Part shown: piece after piece, positions 27,826 through 37,529 of the stretch | Layout: every line of letters begins with the position of its first letter | Numbering within the stretch: the stretch's first letter is position 1 | Assembly (NCBI GenBank): GCA_023251135.1 | Contig: JAHEZJ010000009.1 | Location: 1 to 64,000, forward strand | Direction: 5' to 3' | From: Flavobacterium sp. | GTDB taxonomy: Bacteria; Bacteroidota; Bacteroidia; Flavobacteriales; Flavobacteriaceae | Length of the DNA: 64,000 nt | Position numbers and translations under genes: made by a program | Notes under the pieces: generated by a model | The model's input: only the letters and a program-made list of their open reading frames with translations | What the model was told of the DNA's origin: nothing | The model's database searches: none

Positions 27826-28440
27826 ATGAATAAGTTTATTATCACTGTAACTTTGTTTTTGTTTAGTCTTTTGCTTTCTCAGGCTCAGACAACAACACTT
27901 AAAGCCGGGGAGACTGCTCCGGATTTCAAATTAAAGAATGTAGACGGAAAAGAAGTTTCTTTTGCTAGTTTTCCAAAAGCCAAAGGATACATCGTTGTTT
28001 TTACCTGTAATACGTGCCCTTATGCAGTGGCGTATGAGCAAAGAATAATTGAATTGGATAAAAAATTCAAAGCACAGGGTTATCCCGTAATTGCAATTAA
28101 CCCGAATGATCCGGAAGCTTCTAAAGCGGATACTTTTGAGAAAATGCAGGAGCTTGCGAAGGATAAAAAGTACCCATTTCCTTATTTGTTTGATGACGGA
28201 CAGAAAATTACCGACCAGTACGGTGCAAAGCGCACGCCACATCTTTTCATTGTTTCTAAAACCGCCAAAGGAAATGTGGTAGAGTATGTGGGAGCGATCG
28301 ATAATGATCCGGAAGGAACGAAAACAGAAAAAACAAAATATGCTGAAGATGTAATTGCAGCATTAAAAAGCAATCAAAAACCTGCAATCACTCAAACCAA
28401 AGAAATTGGTTGTACGGTAAAAAGAAAAGTGAAAGCTTAA
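27826..28440 (+). CDS. Thioredoxin-family/peroxiredoxin-like periplasmic protein
   Basis: A 204-residue protein with signal peptide (LLLSQAQ) and an AhpC/TSA-like fold: AGETAPDFKLKNVDGKEVSF, then VVFTCNTCPYAVAYEQRIIE with a CxxC active site, and the TPHLF cis-Pro loop. Such proteins reduce thiols or peroxides in the periplasm. An extra 25-residue tail carries one more Cys (KEIGCTVKRK). It is translated right behind the TlpA gene, and the pair ends at a strong terminator. Confidence 0.88.
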   Translation: MNKFIITVTLFLFSLLLSQAQTTTLKAGETAPDFKLKNVDGKEVSFASFPKAKGYIVVFTCNTCPYAVAYEQRIIELDKKFKAQGYPVIAINPNDPEASKADTFEKMQELAKDKKYPFPYLFDDGQKITDQYGAKRTPHLFIVSKTAKGNVVEYVGAIDNDPEGTKTEKTKYAEDVIAALKSNQKPAITQTKEIGCTVKRKVKA

Positions 28441-28463
28441 TTTTTAAGCAACTAGCGTAAAAG

Positions 28464-28493
28464 AAAAATGCCTCAGAAATGAGGCATTTTTTT
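28464..28493. terminator. Bidirectional terminator
   Basis: AAAAATGCCTC (28464-28474) pairs with GAGGCATTTTT (28481-28491), 6-base loop, with T-runs on both strands. It closes the thiol operon and the convergent AAA ATPase gene. Confidence 0.9.
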
Positions 28494-29226
28494 ATGAGAG
28501 TGTTTTAATAAGTTCTTGCTGCTCCTGAAGTTCCAGTTCGGCAATGATTTGTTTTTTCATTGTGGTGTGCACATAGTCTTTGGCTTCAGCATAGGAAATG
28601 TTGTATTTCAGTGGAATTTCCTGAAGATGAACCGGAAAATCAGCCAATACTTTATTATAATAGCGATCCAGTTCTTTTTCATTTGGCATCTCAAATTGTA
28701 GTTTGATTTGAAATCTTCTAAGCAAAGCCGTGTCAATACTGCTGTAATAATTGGTCGCGCAAAGGAGTAAACAGTCCGACGGAAAATAATCAATCAGTTG
28801 AATAATAGTATTCACAAGGCGTTTCATTTCGGCAACATCTTTGTCCTGATTGTCCCGGCTTTTACCAATCTGATCAAATTCATCCAAAAACAAAACCGCT
28901 TTTTCGCGAATGGCTTTATCAAACAGGGCCTTTACATTTTTGGAAGTTTCGCCAATTTTGGCATCGATTATCGTACTCAGGTTCACAATAACAATGTTCT
29001 TGTTTAAAGCAGTTGCTATGGCTTTTGCAGTCGTCGTTTTACCACAGCCCGAATGCCCGTGAAGCAGTATTTTATGATCTACTTTTAGCTTGTACTTTTT
29101 TAATTCCTCAATATATTTATGTTCCTTTATCGTCTGAAGCAGTGCAGCTTTATTCTCTGCGCTGAATAGTAAATCATCCAGTGCTATCTTTTCAGTATCG
29201 TTTACAACAAGTTCGTACAGATTCAT
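28492..29226 (-). CDS. AAA-family ATPase
   Basis: Start taken at ATG 29226 (MNLYELVVND). The 244-residue protein is a single AAA module: Walker A HGHSGCGKTTTAKA (near residue 60), Walker B VLFLDEFDQIG, sensor-1 LLLCATNYYSSID, and an arginine-finger-like LLRRFQI. It looks like a stand-alone spastin/FtsH-type AAA domain without protease or membrane part, as found in phage-like or stress-linked chaperones. Its partner is unknown. It lies 30 bp after the YggS gene on the same strand. Confidence 0.85.
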   Translation of the reverse strand: MNLYELVVNDTEKIALDDLLFSAENKAALLQTIKEHKYIEELKKYKLKVDHKILLHGHSGCGKTTTAKAIATALNKNIVIVNLSTIIDAKIGETSKNVKALFDKAIREKAVLFLDEFDQIGKSRDNQDKDVAEMKRLVNTIIQLIDYFPSDCLLLCATNYYSSIDTALLRRFQIKLQFEMPNEKELDRYYNKVLADFPVHLQEIPLKYNISYAEAKDYVHTTMKKQIIAELELQEQQELIKTLS

Positions 29227-29256
29227 TTGAGATTTTATTTGGTGCAAAATTAGACT

Positions 29257-29988
29257 TTATTCTGCAATATTTTCGTTCCAGATTTCTTTTCCTAAAAAGC
29301 GATTCCCGAAAATTGCAGTTCCAACCCGTATTATATTTGACCCTTCGGCAATAGCCAGTTCCAAATCCTGCGACATTCCCATTGAAAGTTGTAAATTAGG
29401 GATCTCTTCCGGTTCAGCGGCATAAATTTCATCCCTGATTTTTCGGAGTAAACGCAAAGACGGACGCATTTTTTCCTTTTCCACATCCAATAATCCGATC
29501 GTCATGAGTCCTTTAATTTTTAGCGTTTCGTAGCGTTTTATTTTTTGAATAAATGAAAGCACTTCCGTTGGAGGCAAGCCAAATTTACTTTCTTCAAACG
29601 AAGTGTTTACCTGAATAAAAACATCGAGTGTTCGCCCTTCTTTTTGCAATTGTTTGTCTAATTCATTGGCTAAACTCAATCGGTCAAGAGACTGAATGCA
29701 AGTGACGTACTTAAGAACGTCTTTTACTTTATTGGTTTGAAGATGGCCAATAAAATGACGTTCCACTTTCAAATCTTTTAAGATTGGATTTTTATCACGC
29801 AATTCCTGCATCTTATTTTCACCAATGAGCGTTTCGCCTGCTTCGATTGCAATTTGAATGTTATTTGCGGTAACGGTTTTAGTAGCCAGTAACAGCCTGA
29901 CATCCGACACATTTCTACCGGAATTTCTACAGGCATTTTCAATACGCTGATGTACCTGTTTCAAATTAAATAGCACTTCTTCTTTCAT
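29257..29988 (-). CDS. yggS: YggS-family pyridoxal phosphate homeostasis protein
   Basis: Start at ATG 29988 (MKEEVLFNLKQVHQRIENAC); a longer frame to 30126 adds an unrelated hydrophobic stretch. The 243-residue product has the family blocks: RLLLATKTVTANNIQIAIEAG (PLP lysine in ATK), IGENKMQEL, RHFIGHLQTNKVKDVL, GLMTIG, and LSMGMSQDLELAIAEGSNI with the phosphate-binding end RVGTAIFG. It binds PLP and helps keep vitamin B6 balance; no enzyme activity is known for the family. Confidence 0.95.
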   Translation of the reverse strand: MKEEVLFNLKQVHQRIENACRNSGRNVSDVRLLLATKTVTANNIQIAIEAGETLIGENKMQELRDKNPILKDLKVERHFIGHLQTNKVKDVLKYVTCIQSLDRLSLANELDKQLQKEGRTLDVFIQVNTSFEESKFGLPPTEVLSFIQKIKRYETLKIKGLMTIGLLDVEKEKMRPSLRLLRKIRDEIYAAEPEEIPNLQLSMGMSQDLELAIAEGSNIIRVGTAIFGNRFLGKEIWNENIAE

Positions 29989-30171
29989 GAGGACAAAAGT
30001 AACCGCAAGGAAGTGGATGGAGAAGATCCAGTTTTGAGTATAAGTAATAGTCCAGTTTCGGGTTAAACTGGACCAGATTATCGCTATAAATGAAAAAACT
30101 GGATTATTCAGCAGGCTCTGAATCACACTAATTTTGTACAGACAATAAAGTCAAATTAAAAACAAATTAAA

Positions 30172-30405
30172 ATGAGTAAATCAATTTTTTATCATGCCGG
30201 TTGTCCGGTTTGTATTAGTGCAGAACAGGATATTTTAAGTTTAATTAACCCTTCGGAGGTGGAAGTTGTCAATCTGGGGGTCGATAAATTCAGAATTCCA
30301 GAAGCTGAAAAAGCGGGATTGCAATCGGTTCCGGCTTTGGTTACACCCAATGGAAATGTGCTTCATATCAATTTTGGAGCTTCTATAGCAGACGTAATTG
30401 GGTAG
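30172..30405 (+). CDS. Small thioredoxin-fold protein with CPVC motif
   Basis: A 77-residue glutaredoxin-sized protein: FYHAGCPVCISAEQ gives a CxxC active site at about residues 11-14, and GLQSVPALV supplies the cis-Pro. No signal peptide is visible, so it is probably cytosolic. Its electron partner is unknown. It is followed by a DUF2024 gene on the same strand 58 bp on. Confidence 0.75.
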   Translation: MSKSIFYHAGCPVCISAEQDILSLINPSEVEVVNLGVDKFRIPEAEKAGLQSVPALVTPNGNVLHINFGASIADVIG

Positions 30406-30463
30406 GTTTATTGTGAAATGTTAACTGTGAAATGTTAGCTGTAAAATGTAAAATGTAAAAAGT

Positions 30464-30727
30464 ATGAAGATAGCAGTGTGGGATACTTATGTAACCCGAA
30501 AAGACGGAACAGTTATGCATTTTGATATTCTGGTTGACGAAGGTACCGTTGATGAAAGCCAGATTTTTGAATATGGCAAAAGGTATCTTAAAACAGTAGC
30601 GCAGGAAGGTCAGCCGCTGACCTCAAACGAATGTAAATTTTGTCATATTGATAAAGCTCCTGCTGCTGTTGAAAGTCAGATTCTTAAGGATGGGTTCTCG
30701 ATTATCGAAATGGAAAACTGTAATTAA
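30464..30727 (+). CDS. DUF2024-family protein
   Basis: An 87-residue protein of the DUF2024 family (AVWDTYVTRKDGTVMHFDIL, then CKFCHIDKAPAAVE with a CxxC). The family has a small alpha/beta fold and no known function. The run TGAAATGTTAACTGTGAAAT just upstream is a short tandem repeat (30415-30460) in front of its start. It may be co-transcribed with the CPVC thioredoxin-fold gene; a terminator follows. Confidence 0.85.
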   Translation: MKIAVWDTYVTRKDGTVMHFDILVDEGTVDESQIFEYGKRYLKTVAQEGQPLTSNECKFCHIDKAPAAVESQILKDGFSIIEMENCN

Positions 30728-30747
30728 CTGATTCTTTAGGTTTGTAT

Positions 30748-30783
30748 AAAAAAGGCTGAAACAATAACGTTTCAGCCTTTTTT
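30748..30783. terminator. Terminator after DUF2024 gene
   Basis: AAAAAAGGCTGAAAC (30748-30762) and GTTTCAGCCTTTTTT (30769-30783) form a perfect 15-bp stem with a T-run; it also serves the convergent DUF3861 gene. Confidence 0.9.
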
Positions 30784-30813
30784 ATAGCTCTATGTGTTAA
30801 AATGAATTTAAGA

Positions 30814-31107
30814 TTATAAACTTTTTAATTTTTTCATAAAAACCGGAAATACTTCATTGAGTTCTTCAAAGAGTGGGTTGTTGCGGTGCTTCAGTTTGAT
30901 TTCGCTGAATAATTTTAAACCAAGTGCAAATTGCGTGGCTTCATATGGGTTTTCAAATATGTTTTTTTCTTTTATTTTTTCGATGATGCCAAATATTTCA
31001 TCGTGATTGTCAAATTCTATTCCCAGTTCTTTTGCAGGTGCTGTTTCACCGTTTGCGTACTCTTTTAAGCTTAAAGTCAGATAATATTTGTTGGATTTTT
31101 TTTGCAT
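30814..31107 (-). CDS. DUF3861-family protein
   Basis: A 97-residue soluble protein matching DUF3861: YYLTLSLKEYANGETAPAKE, FDNHDEIFGIIEKIKEK, and ALGLKLFSEIKLKHRNNPLF. The function is unknown. It lies 18 bp after the LytTR regulator gene on the same strand, so it may be in that operon. Confidence 0.85.
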   Translation of the reverse strand: MQKKSNKYYLTLSLKEYANGETAPAKELGIEFDNHDEIFGIIEKIKEKNIFENPYEATQFALGLKLFSEIKLKHRNNPLFEELNEVFPVFMKKLKSL

Positions 31108-31125
31108 GATATTATTTTTTTTAAT

Positions 31126-31857
31126 TTACTTCAACCATTTGTCTACGATGGTTTTAAAGGTTTCTTTGTATTGTTCGCCAACCGTTATTTCATTTTTATT
31201 GATAAATATTGAATTCTTGCTTATTGCATTTATTTTATCCAGCGCAACAATAAAAGAACGATTGATTCTCATAAATTTTAAGGCAGGTAATTTTTCTTCC
31301 AGTGCTTTTAAGGAGATCAAAGACATTAATCCTTTTTGAGAATCTTCAAGATGTACTTTTACATAATCTTTCAGACTTTCGATATAGAGAATGTCTTTTA
31401 ATGAAATTCGAACCCACTGGTATTCCACTTTCAGGAAAATAAATTCATCGTCGGCAGTAACCGACTGAAATTGATTGGATGCTTCTTCCGACAATTGTAA
31501 AACTTTGTTGGTGGCTCTTAAAAACTCTTCATAACTAAAGGGCTTCAAAAGATAATCAACAGCATTTACACGGTAACCTTCAATAGCATAATGATTGTAA
31601 GCGGTCGTGAAAATAATTTTAGGTAAGGGCCCCGGTTGTTCCTGTAAAAGGCGGGCGAGTTCCATACCGGTTAAATTCGGCATATTGATATCCAGAAAAA
31701 CAATGTCCGGCTGCTGTTCCCGTATTTTGCTCATGGCTTCTACAGCATTATCACAGCTGCAGGCCAATTGTAGAAAAGGAGTTTGTTCTATAAAGGTCTC
31801 CACCAGTTTTAAAGCTAGCGGTTCGTCATCTACTGCGATACATTTTAATACAATCAT
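31126..31857 (-). CDS. LytTR-family response regulator
   Basis: A 243-residue regulator with a receiver domain (CIAVDDEPLALKLVE, phospho-Asp in IVFLDINMPNLTG) and a C-terminal LytTR DNA-binding domain (about 140-243; RISLKDILYIESLKDYVKVH, INRSFIVALDKINAI). Its start overlaps the end of the kinase gene by 4 bp, so the two are translationally coupled. LytTR/histidine kinase pairs of this type control diverse genes; the divergent efflux operon is the most obvious target. Confidence 0.95.
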   Translation of the reverse strand: MIVLKCIAVDDEPLALKLVETFIEQTPFLQLACSCDNAVEAMSKIREQQPDIVFLDINMPNLTGMELARLLQEQPGPLPKIIFTTAYNHYAIEGYRVNAVDYLLKPFSYEEFLRATNKVLQLSEEASNQFQSVTADDEFIFLKVEYQWVRISLKDILYIESLKDYVKVHLEDSQKGLMSLISLKALEEKLPALKFMRINRSFIVALDKINAISKNSIFINKNEITVGEQYKETFKTIVDKWLK

Positions 31858-32927
31858 TGTTCTAACGTTATTTGCAGGTTTACTTTATATTTTCCGTTTT
31901 GATCGACACCAGCGGTCAAAGTATGTTTGTTGGGATAGATCAGGTGCAAGCGACGTTTGGTATTGGTTAAGCCAATTCCTCCCGGTTCTGTTGAAGCTGT
32001 TTTTTCGAAAAAAGTATTTACGACTTCAAATTCAAGATGGGTTTCTTTTTGTTTCAGTACAAAATGAATTTCACTTTTGTCGGTAGCATGTACGCCGTGT
32101 TTAAAGGCATTTTCAACCAAAGGCAATAACAGCATCGGAACAATCGGATAATCGTGAATTTTTTCCGGAATATCCGCTGTAACCGTTAGTTTACTGTTGG
32201 CACGGAGTTTCATCAAAGCAATGAAGTCTTTCATGAACTCTACTTCTTTTAATAAGGTCGTTCTTTCGCCTTCGGTACTGTAAAGCAGGTAGCGCATCAT
32301 TCGGCTTAAAGTATGTAGTGCACTTCGGGAATCTTCAATATTAGTATAAGTAAGCGAGTAAATACTGTTAAGTGAATTGAAGAAAAAGTGCGGATTTATT
32401 TGGGCCTTCAGCATCGCCAGTTCGGCCATTGTTTTGTCCTGTTCCAGTTTTTGTTTGTGCTGTGCAGCTTTTTGCCAGTGTTGCAACATGGCATAACTGG
32501 TACTGATTCCTAAAACCAGTAAGGTTAAGCTAAAAATATAGTTGTCAAAATAATCATTTCTGTATTTTTTAAATCCAATAAGTGCAGCCAGTTTATTATG
32601 TAAATCGGTATTTAAATTATAGAAATAAGACAGTAGCTGCATGGCAAAAATGATCCAGAGAATCCACAATAAAAACGGGCCAATTTTGTCTTTAATGATC
32701 GTTTTCGGAACAATGATTTTGGCATTGTAGTAAAAAATCACAATCATAAAAACTAAGACAACAGTTTGCCACAACCAAAATATGTAGGGAAGTACAATAT
32801 TCCAGGTAAGGGGTATGTAAAAGAGTTGAATGTAACCTAATAGTATCCAGGCCAGGATATGTAATCCGGTAGACATAAAGGGTTTAAAAAAGTGGGTTGC
32901 CATTATAAGTTTTGATTTTAAAGACAA
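31854..32927 (-). CDS. Histidine kinase of the LytS/His_kinase type
   Basis: A 357-residue membrane kinase. An alternative ATG at 32903 would drop eight residues. Four hydrophobic segments fill residues 20-155 (ILAWILLGYIQLFYIPLTW and others), then the coiled region HKQKLEQDKTMAELAMLKAQ leads into the phospho-acceptor block INPHFFFNSLNSIYSL. The ATPase part has VPMLLLPLVENAFKHG and GGIGLTNTKRRL. There is no periplasmic sensor domain, so the signal is probably sensed in the membrane. Confidence 0.95.
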   Translation of the reverse strand: MSLKSKLIMATHFFKPFMSTGLHILAWILLGYIQLFYIPLTWNIVLPYIFWLWQTVVLVFMIVIFYYNAKIIVPKTIIKDKIGPFLLWILWIIFAMQLLSYFYNLNTDLHNKLAALIGFKKYRNDYFDNYIFSLTLLVLGISTSYAMLQHWQKAAQHKQKLEQDKTMAELAMLKAQINPHFFFNSLNSIYSLTYTNIEDSRSALHTLSRMMRYLLYSTEGERTTLLKEVEFMKDFIALMKLRANSKLTVTADIPEKIHDYPIVPMLLLPLVENAFKHGVHATDKSEIHFVLKQKETHLEFEVVNTFFEKTASTEPGGIGLTNTKRRLHLIYPNKHTLTAGVDQNGKYKVNLQITLEQ

Positions 32928-33170
32928 TATTACATTTTATTTGAACAGTTTATAAAACCAATCGCCCAAAACAGATTCACAATCCGTAAAAACCATTTTA
33001 GAGCCGACGAGACTATTACAAAAATACTTATTTATGAGGGAACATCTTCCATCGGCTCTCATCTAATCTTTATCGATTGCAGCAGGCTTTTCGTCTATTG
33101 TAAAATTTTTGCATGTACTATTTCAGTTCTTTTGTTCCTTAATAAATAGATAATCATACATTCGATAAAA

Positions 33171-34334
33171 ATGAACAAGCAATCTTTTTTAAGTATTCTA
33201 GCAGCATCTATTATCATCACTTCGTGTGGAAACAAAAATGATAAAACCGCTCAGGCCGGAGGTGCACCACAAGTTAAAGAATATAAAACGCTGACTTTAG
33301 AACCTAAATCGGCGACTTTATATACAGATTATCCTGCCAGCATTCAGGGACAGCAAAATATAGAAATTCGCCCTCGCGTTGAAGGGTACATTGATAAGAT
33401 TTTTGTTGATGAAGGTGCTGTGGTTCGGGCCGGACAGCCTTTGTTTAAAATTAGTGCTCCCGAGTACGAGCAGGAAGTTCGAACAGCGGCTGCAAGCATA
33501 AAAAGCGCACAGGCAAATTTAAGTGCAGCAAAACTAGCTGTCAATAAAGTAAAGCCTTTGGTTGAAAAAGGAATCATCAGCAAGTACGATTTAGAATCGG
33601 CACAATACACCTATGAATCGGCTTTGGCAACACTGGCGCAGGCGAATGCCAGTCTGGTAAATGCGAAAACCAATTTAGGATATACCACGGTAACCAGTCC
33701 TGTTGATGGCGTTGTGGGATCGATTCCGTTTCGTTTGGGAAGTTTAGTGAGTTCCAATACAACCGATCCTTTGACCACTGTTTCAAGTATCGGAAACGTG
33801 TATGCCTATTTTGCGGTGAATGAAAAAAAACTTTTAAGTTTTACTCAGAACACAGATCCGGGAATTTCACTGGCAGCTAAAATCAAAAAAATGCCTCCGG
33901 TTTCATTGCTTCTTTCTGACGGTACCGCTTATGGCGATAAAGGACATATCGAAACGGTAAACGGGTTAATCAATACCGAAACGGGTTCGGTTACTTTCAG
34001 AGCACGTTTTCCCAATCCGAAAAGCATCATCAGAAGCGGGAACAGTACTACGGTCAGAATCCCGAATGAAGTTAACGAAGCGATAATCGTTCCTCAGAGT
34101 GCTACTTTCGAACTTCAGGATAAATTGTTTGCTGTAGTGGTTGGAAAAGACGGGAAAACAAAAAATGCAAATATTACAGTTTTAGAAAATACGGCAGGAA
34201 ATTATTATGTCGTAAAAAGCGGTTTGCAAACCGGAGATCAGATTGTTCTGGAAGGAGTGGCAGCACTTAAAGACGGAACAGCTATTAAAGCGCAGAACCA
34301 AAATGCAGAAACTGTTTACGCGGACTTAAAATAA
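33171..34334 (+). CDS. RND efflux pump periplasmic adaptor (AcrA/MexA type)
   Basis: A 387-residue membrane fusion protein with a lipoprotein signal (Cys19 in IITSCGNKN). It has barrel-sandwich hybrid halves flanking an alpha-helical hairpin (about 100-160) and the VRAGQPLFKI and GYTTVTSPVDGVVG lipoyl blocks. It links the inner-membrane pump to the outer-membrane channel. It starts the operon; the pump gene follows after 6 bp. The LytTR/kinase pair is divergent from it, with a 243-bp region between. Confidence 0.96.
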   Translation: MNKQSFLSILAASIIITSCGNKNDKTAQAGGAPQVKEYKTLTLEPKSATLYTDYPASIQGQQNIEIRPRVEGYIDKIFVDEGAVVRAGQPLFKISAPEYEQEVRTAAASIKSAQANLSAAKLAVNKVKPLVEKGIISKYDLESAQYTYESALATLAQANASLVNAKTNLGYTTVTSPVDGVVGSIPFRLGSLVSSNTTDPLTTVSSIGNVYAYFAVNEKKLLSFTQNTDPGISLAAKIKKMPPVSLLLSDGTAYGDKGHIETVNGLINTETGSVTFRARFPNPKSIIRSGNSTTVRIPNEVNEAIIVPQSATFELQDKLFAVVVGKDGKTKNANITVLENTAGNYYVVKSGLQTGDQIVLEGVAALKDGTAIKAQNQNAETVYADLK

Positions 34335-34340
34335 AAACAA

Positions 34341-37300
34341 ATGTTTAAAATATTCATACAACGACCGGTACTTTCTACGGTAATATCGGTTATTATCGTA
34401 ATCCTGGGTATACTGGGACTGGCAGCACTTCCTATTGCGCAGTATCCGGACATTGCACCGCCAACAGTAAATGTGGCGGCAAGTTATACCGGAGCCAATG
34501 CAGATGTGGTACTAAAAAGTATCGTAATTCCGCTTGAAGAACAAATTAACGGTGTAGAAAACATGACTTACATGACCTCTACAGCGACTAACGATGGTAA
34601 TGCCTCTATTAAAATTTTCTTTAAAGTAGGTACAGACCCTGATTTAGCTGCGGTAAACGTACAAAACAGGGTTTCCAGAGCTACAAGTTTATTGCCTGTT
34701 GAGGTAACTCAGGCAGGGGTAACCGTAACCAAAAGCCAAAGCAGTAACTTATTGATTTTCTCTTTATACAGTGATGATAAAGCTTACGATCAAACGTTTC
34801 TCCAAAATTACGCCAAGATCAACCTGGTACCACAAATTCAGCGTGTAGTAGGGGTAGGAGATGTTACTGTTTTTGGTTCAAGAGATTATTCGATGCGTAT
34901 CTGGCTGAAACCGGATGTGATGCAGCAGTACAAATTGATTCCGAGTGATATTTCGGCAGCTTTGGCAGAACAAAATATTGAGGCTGCACCGGGTAAATTT
35001 GGGGAAAACGGAAATCAGGCTTTTCAATACGTAATCAAATACAAAGGCCGTTTAACAAGCGCAAAAGAATTTGAAGATATCGTCATCAAATCGGCCGGAA
35101 ACGGACAATTGCTGCGATTAAGAGATGTGGCAAAAGTAGAATTGGGTTCGCTAAGTTATTCTTCTACGAGTACGACAAACGGACGCCCGTCTGTGGGGGT
35201 TGCAATTAGCCAGACGCCCGGTTCGAACGCGCGTGATGTAATTAACAATTCTAAAAAACTTATTGATGAAGCTGTAAAAACTTTCCCTAAAGGAGTTAAA
35301 TATACGGTTCTGATCAATGTTAATGAGAATCTGGATGCCTCAATCGAAAAAGTAATCCATACTTTGGTAGAAGCCTTTATTTTAGTTTTCATCGTAGTAT
35401 TTATTTTCCTTCAGGATTTCCGATCGACTTTGATTCCGGCGATTGCTGTTCCGGTTGCGATTGTGGGAACGTTTTTCTTCCTGAATTTATTTGGATTTAC
35501 CATTAATTTGCTGACGCTATTTGCGATGGTTTTGGCGATTGGTATTGTGGTCGATGATGCGATTGTAGTCGTCGAGGCGGTACATGCCAAACTCGACAAT
35601 GGGTATAAATCTTCTAAGAAAGCGACGATTCACGCCATGAACGAGATTTCGGGAGCGATTATTTCGATCACACTGGTAATGGCAGCGGTATTTATTCCGG
35701 TAACCTTTATTACTGGTTCGACCGGGGTTTTCTACAAGCAGTTTGGTATTACACTGGCGGTTGCGATTATACTTTCGGCAGTAAATGCACTTACTTTGAG
35801 TCCGGCTTTATGTGCTTTGCTTTTAAAACCACATGCTGACGATCACAAACATCAAAGTTTTATTCAGCGTTTTTATACCTCATTTAACGTTGCGTTTGAC
35901 AATGTAACCGAAAAATACAAACGTTCCGTGCAGTTCCTTTCCATTAAAAAATGGATTGTATTAGCGTCTATACTTATCGCTGGGGGAGCTTTGTTTTATA
36001 TGATGAAAACAACCCCGTCAGCCTTCGTTCCGGCAGAAGATCAGGGAGTAGTTTTTGCAAACATCAGCTTACCGCCTTCAGCCTCTATGGAACGTTCGGA
36101 TGTAGTGGCGAAAAAAGTCGACAGTATTGCACATACCATTCCGGGAGTTGAAAACACGCTTCGTATCGTTGGTCAGAACTTTACAGCAGGTGCGGGTAGT
36201 GCCTACAGTATGGTAATTGTGAGGCTTAAAAGCTGGGAAGACCGCAAACTGAGCGTTGATGATGTAATTGGACAGCTGTTTGCTAAAACGAGTGGAATTC
36301 GGGAAGCCAATATCTTCTTTATTTCACCGCCGACCATTCAGGGATTCGGACAAAGTGGAGGATTTGAATTCCAGTTACAGGACAAAGGAGGGCACAGTAC
36401 GGCTGAATTTTATAAAGTAAACAATGAATTTCTGGCCAAGCTTTCGGCACGTCCGGAGATACAATATGCAACGACGCCTTTTAATCCGGGATTCCCTCAG
36501 TATATGATGGACATTAATCTGGCAAAAGCGAAAGATGCAGGAGTTTCTGTCAATACCATTTTGTCAACTATGCAGGGATATTATGGTGGATTGTACGCTT
36601 CCAATTTCAATAAATTCGGGAAACAATACCGTGTAATGATTCAGGCTTCTCCGGAGTTCAGAACCAATACCGAAGGACTGAACAAAATATTTGTCCGCAA
36701 TAGTGCAGGAACCATGGCACCCATTACTGAATTTGTAAAAATGACGAGAGTATTTGGACCAGAATCGATTTCAAGATTTAACTTGTTTACGTCTATCTCG
36801 ATCACAGGAGCACCAAAACCGGGTTATAGTTCAGGAGATGCCATTAAAGCCATTCAGGAAGTGGCAGCAGAAAGTTTGCCTGCGGGTTATGGTTATGAAT
36901 TTTCAGGTCTAACACGTGAAGAATTAGCCTCAGGAAGCGAGACCGTCTTTATTTTTATATTATGTCTGGTGTTTGTTTACTTCCTGTTAAGTGCGCAGTA
37001 CGAGAGTTATATCTTGCCTTTTGCCGTATTGTTTTCAATTCCGTTTGGACTGGCAGGAGCTTATTTGTTCTCGATTATTTTCAAACTGAACAGTAACATT
37101 TATTTGCAGATTTCGCTGATCATGTTAATCGGACTTTTGGCGAAAAACGGTATTCTGATAGTTGAATTTGCCCTCGAGAGACGCCGAAAAGGATTGCCTA
37201 TTGTTCAGTCTGCCATTGAAGGAGCGGTAGCACGTTTACGTCCGATTTTAATGACCTCTTTTGCCTTTATTTTAGGACTTGTTCCTTTAATGTTTGCTTC

Positions 37301-37511
37301 GGGAGCCGGTGCAGTTGGAAACAAATCCATTGGAACAGGAGCCGTAGGAGGGATGTTAATTGGAACCATTTTGGGAGTATTTGTTATTCCGGTATTGTTT
37401 ATCATTTTCCAGAGTTTGCAGGAGCGTGTGAGTGGTCCGCCAAAAGAAAATTATGACGATGAAGGTGACGATGACGAGGAAATACAGTTGGCAGAAACTC
37501 ATAAAGAGTAA
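34341..37511 (+). CDS. RND efflux transporter, HAE1 (AcrB) type
   Basis: A 1056-residue inner-membrane pump. The opening FIQRPVLSTVISVIIVILGI and LPIAQYPDIAPPTVNV are typical of the hydrophobe/amphiphile efflux family. The proton-relay aspartates are visible in GIVVDDAIVVVE (TM4). The porter and docking domains and the second TM set (AQYESYILPFAVLFSIPFGL, RPILMTSFAFILGLVPL) are complete. Expected substrates are drugs, detergents or bile-like compounds driven by proton force. The acidic tail (DDEGDDDEEIQ) is unusual but harmless. Confidence 0.97.
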   Translation: MFKIFIQRPVLSTVISVIIVILGILGLAALPIAQYPDIAPPTVNVAASYTGANADVVLKSIVIPLEEQINGVENMTYMTSTATNDGNASIKIFFKVGTDPDLAAVNVQNRVSRATSLLPVEVTQAGVTVTKSQSSNLLIFSLYSDDKAYDQTFLQNYAKINLVPQIQRVVGVGDVTVFGSRDYSMRIWLKPDVMQQYKLIPSDISAALAEQNIEAAPGKFGENGNQAFQYVIKYKGRLTSAKEFEDIVIKSAGNGQLLRLRDVAKVELGSLSYSSTSTTNGRPSVGVAISQTPGSNARDVINNSKKLIDEAVKTFPKGVKYTVLINVNENLDASIEKVIHTLVEAFILVFIVVFIFLQDFRSTLIPAIAVPVAIVGTFFFLNLFGFTINLLTLFAMVLAIGIVVDDAIVVVEAVHAKLDNGYKSSKKATIHAMNEISGAIISITLVMAAVFIPVTFITGSTGVFYKQFGITLAVAIILSAVNALTLSPALCALLLKPHADDHKHQSFIQRFYTSFNVAFDNVTEKYKRSVQFLSIKKWIVLASILIAGGALFYMMKTTPSAFVPAEDQGVVFANISLPPSASMERSDVVAKKVDSIAHTIPGVENTLRIVGQNFTAGAGSAYSMVIVRLKSWEDRKLSVDDVIGQLFAKTSGIREANIFFISPPTIQGFGQSGGFEFQLQDKGGHSTAEFYKVNNEFLAKLSARPEIQYATTPFNPGFPQYMMDINLAKAKDAGVSVNTILSTMQGYYGGLYASNFNKFGKQYRVMIQASPEFRTNTEGLNKIFVRNSAGTMAPITEFVKMTRVFGPESISRFNLFTSISITGAPKPGYSSGDAIKAIQEVAAESLPAGYGYEFSGLTREELASGSETVFIFILCLVFVYFLLSAQYESYILPFAVLFSIPFGLAGAYLFSIIFKLNSNIYLQISLIMLIGLLAKNGILIVEFALERRRKGLPIVQSAIEGAVARLRPILMTSFAFILGLVPLMFASGAGAVGNKSIGTGAVGGMLIGTILGVFVIPVLFIIFQSLQERVSGPPKENYDDEGDDDEEIQLAETHKE

Positions 37512-37529
37512 TAATTTAATTCAAAAAAA

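Noticed and set aside
33000-33059. AGAGCCGA ... TCGGCTCT inverted repeat upstream of the efflux operon as an operator
   Set aside because: The arms are only 8 bp and 44 bases apart, with no flanking support; too weak to call.
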